Positions 5,767 through 6,972 of a stretch of 6,972 nucleotides of DNA are shown one piece after another. The stretch comes from an uncultured Acidimicrobiia bacterium (GTDB lineage: Bacteria; Actinomycetota; Acidimicrobiia; UBA5794). The stretch covers positions 1 through 6,972 of the forward strand of contig CAJQOW010000301.1 in NCBI GenBank assembly GCA_905480055.1. The letters run 5' to 3'. A model generated the notes under the pieces. It did not search any database, had not been told where the DNA came from, and worked only from the letters and a program-made list of their open reading frames with translations. Made by a program: the position numbers and the translations under genes. Position 1 is the first letter of the stretch; every line of letters starts with the position of its first letter.

Positions 5767-6972
5767 CTAGACGCCGTAGGCGGATGAGACTCGCATCTGT
5801 TCGTCGATGACGACGTTGACGAGGGCTGGCACGCCGGAATCCTGTGCCCGCTCGAGTGCAGGCCGAATCTCTGCCGGCTTCGTCACGAGCTCCCCGTATC
5901 CGCCAAGACCCTCGACCATCTTCTCGTAGGGCCGAAACCCGATGTCAGACAGGTGTGCGCTCTCGGGATCCATCATGCGGTGGATCATCTTGATGTTGTT
6001 CCATGCACCGTCGTTACCAACGACGCCCACCACCGGCATCTCGTGACGGATGAGGGTGTCGTACTCCATCCCGTTGAATCCGAAGGATCCGTCTCCATAG
6101 ACGATGCCCACCCTCGTGTCTGGCTCGACGGCCTTGGCGGCAAGGGCAAACGGTGCACCGACGCCGAGGCATCCGAAGGGGCCGGGATCCAGCAGGCCGC
6201 CCGGCCTTGACGTCTGGAGCCACTTGGCGGTTGTAGACACGATGTCCCCGCCGTCCGCACATACGATCGCGTCATCACCGAAGAAGTCGGCAACCTCGCG
6301 GGCGAAGCGCTCGGGATGGATGGGATCGCTGTCTGCCATTGACGCCTCGTCGGCCATCGCCTGGAGGGTTGCCTCTGCAGCCAACACCTGCTCGGTGAAT
6401 GCGGGATCCGCCGAGCGGGCGATCCGGGAGTCATGTGCGGCAAGCTGGGCAACCACGGCGCCCGGATCGGCGACGACGCCGAGGTCCATGTCCCTGTTCC
6501 AGCCGATCTTGGTCGGCTCCACATCGATCTGGATGACGGTCGCATCGGGATTCACCTTCTTGCCGAACCCGGTCCTGAAGTCCCAATCGACGCCCAGCAC
6601 GAGGACGACATCTGCCCCGCCCAGCGCCATCGACCGCGACCTGTTGCCGAGGTAGGGGTGTCCGAACGGCAGCGAACCACGGGCAAGGCTGTTGAGGTAC
6701 ACCGGCGCCCTGAGGGAGCGGGCGAAGGAGTTGAACGCGTCAAGGAACCCCGGCTGCTTGGTCCAACGCATGCCAGTGCCGGCGAAGACCACAGGGTTGT
6801 GGGCTCCGGCGAGCAGGTCGATCACCTCGTCGAGGGTCTCTTGGGGTAGGCCGGCCGGTCTGTTTGGTCGGTAGCTCGCAGGCCAGATGATGGCGTTCTC
6901 CTCAACCGTGTCGCCGAGGACATCCCAGGGTGTGTCGAGGAAGACGGGTCCTCCCCGATTGGCGAAGGCGTG
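5767..6972 (-). CDS. Acetolactate-synthase-like TPP-dependent enzyme, 5' end cut by window edge
   Basis: The last 401 residues are present; family members have about 550, so roughly 150 N-terminal residues, including the PYR domain and its catalytic glutamate, lie beyond 6972. The frame is open from the edge, so internal GTG 6825 is not the true start. Visible residues (counted from the edge): the domain end RGGPVFLDTPWDVLG (6-20); the central domain PVVFAGTGMRW (60-70) and ADVVLVLGVDWDFRTGFG (120-137); and the TPP domain with FGCLGVGAPFALAAK (266-280), GDGSFGFNGMEYDTLIRHEM (293-312) and GNDGAWN (319-325). The layout resembles mycobacterial IlvG and also 2-hydroxyacyl-CoA lyase/oxalyl-CoA decarboxylase proteins (GDxxFGFxGME). 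The usual NN after GDG is ND here. The substrate cannot be assigned: acetolactate synthase, a hydroxyacyl-CoA lyase or a related decarboxylase are all possible. No adjacent ilvN, ilvC or oxalate gene is visible. Confidence 0.88.
   Translation of the reverse strand, partial: HAFANRGGPVFLDTPWDVLGDTVEENAIIWPASYRPNRPAGLPQETLDEVIDLLAGAHNPVVFAGTGMRWTKQPGFLDAFNSFARSLRAPVYLNSLARGSLPFGHPYLGNRSRSMALGGADVVLVLGVDWDFRTGFGKKVNPDATVIQIDVEPTKIGWNRDMDLGVVADPGAVVAQLAAHDSRIARSADPAFTEQVLAAEATLQAMADEASMADSDPIHPERFAREVADFFGDDAIVCADGGDIVSTTAKWLQTSRPGGLLDPGPFGCLGVGAPFALAAKAVEPDTRVGIVYGDGSFGFNGMEYDTLIRHEMPVVGVVGNDGAWNNIKMIHRMMDPESAHLSDIGFRPYEKMVEGLGGYGELVTKPAEIRPALERAQDSGVPALVNVVIDEQMRVSSAYGV

Noticed and set aside
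5767..6825. Treating GTG 6825 as the start of the TPP enzyme
   Set aside because: The frame continues open to 6972 and encodes family sequence (RGGPVFLDTPWDVL) upstream, so the gene extends past the window edge.

Overview
The window is ordinary, gene-dense chromosomal DNA of high GC content. Every confident gene is a recognisable housekeeping or metabolic family. I see no rRNA, tRNA, CRISPR array, insertion sequence, phage gene or toxin-antitoxin pair. Three things suggest an actinobacterium, possibly of the Acidimicrobiia type: GTG start codons, TANNNT hexamers 5-7 nt before the first codon of apparent operon heads (a leaderless-transcript arrangement common in Actinomycetota), and a C-terminal TPP enzyme resembling mycobacterial IlvG. 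This taxonomic call is an inference, not a sequence match.

Layout. Positions 1-2531, minus strand: a tight four-gene operon, in transcription order plsY (phospholipid acyltransferase), moeA, moaC and moaB/mogA (molybdenum cofactor synthesis). Its genes overlap by 4, 8 and 8 nt, and the last runs off the left edge. Positions 2532-2627 are a divergent intergenic region with a candidate promoter on each strand and an 18-bp inverted repeat. Positions 2628-3143, plus strand: a small membrane-anchored SAF-domain protein. It converges, with an 8-bp gap, on uppP (3152-3910, minus). A minus-strand Na+/phosphate cotransporter-family protein with a C-terminal PhoU-like domain (3946-5631) lies 35 bp upstream of uppP. 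Positions 5632-5766 contain a possible 26-codon leader ORF and a candidate promoter for the transporter. Positions 5767-6972, minus: the C-terminal two thirds of an acetolactate-synthase-like TPP enzyme, cut by the right edge.

How the genes relate. MoaC makes cyclic pyranopterin monophosphate. MoaB/MogA adenylates molybdopterin and MoeA inserts molybdate, so three of the cofactor steps are translationally coupled behind a phospholipid synthesis gene. PlsY and UppP both act at the inner membrane on phosphorylated lipid metabolism. UppP releases phosphate outside the membrane, and its neighbour belongs to a family that moves phosphate with sodium; a functional link is only inferred.

The best candidate for something new is the start-site pattern. 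Each apparent transcription-unit head has a TANNNT box 5-7 nt before a potential start codon, while the internal genes of the moeA operon have Shine-Dalgarno sequences. In the transporter case the box points to a short arginine-rich leader ORF that ends in a GTGA overlap with an alternative transporter start. No novel defence or mobile system is visible.
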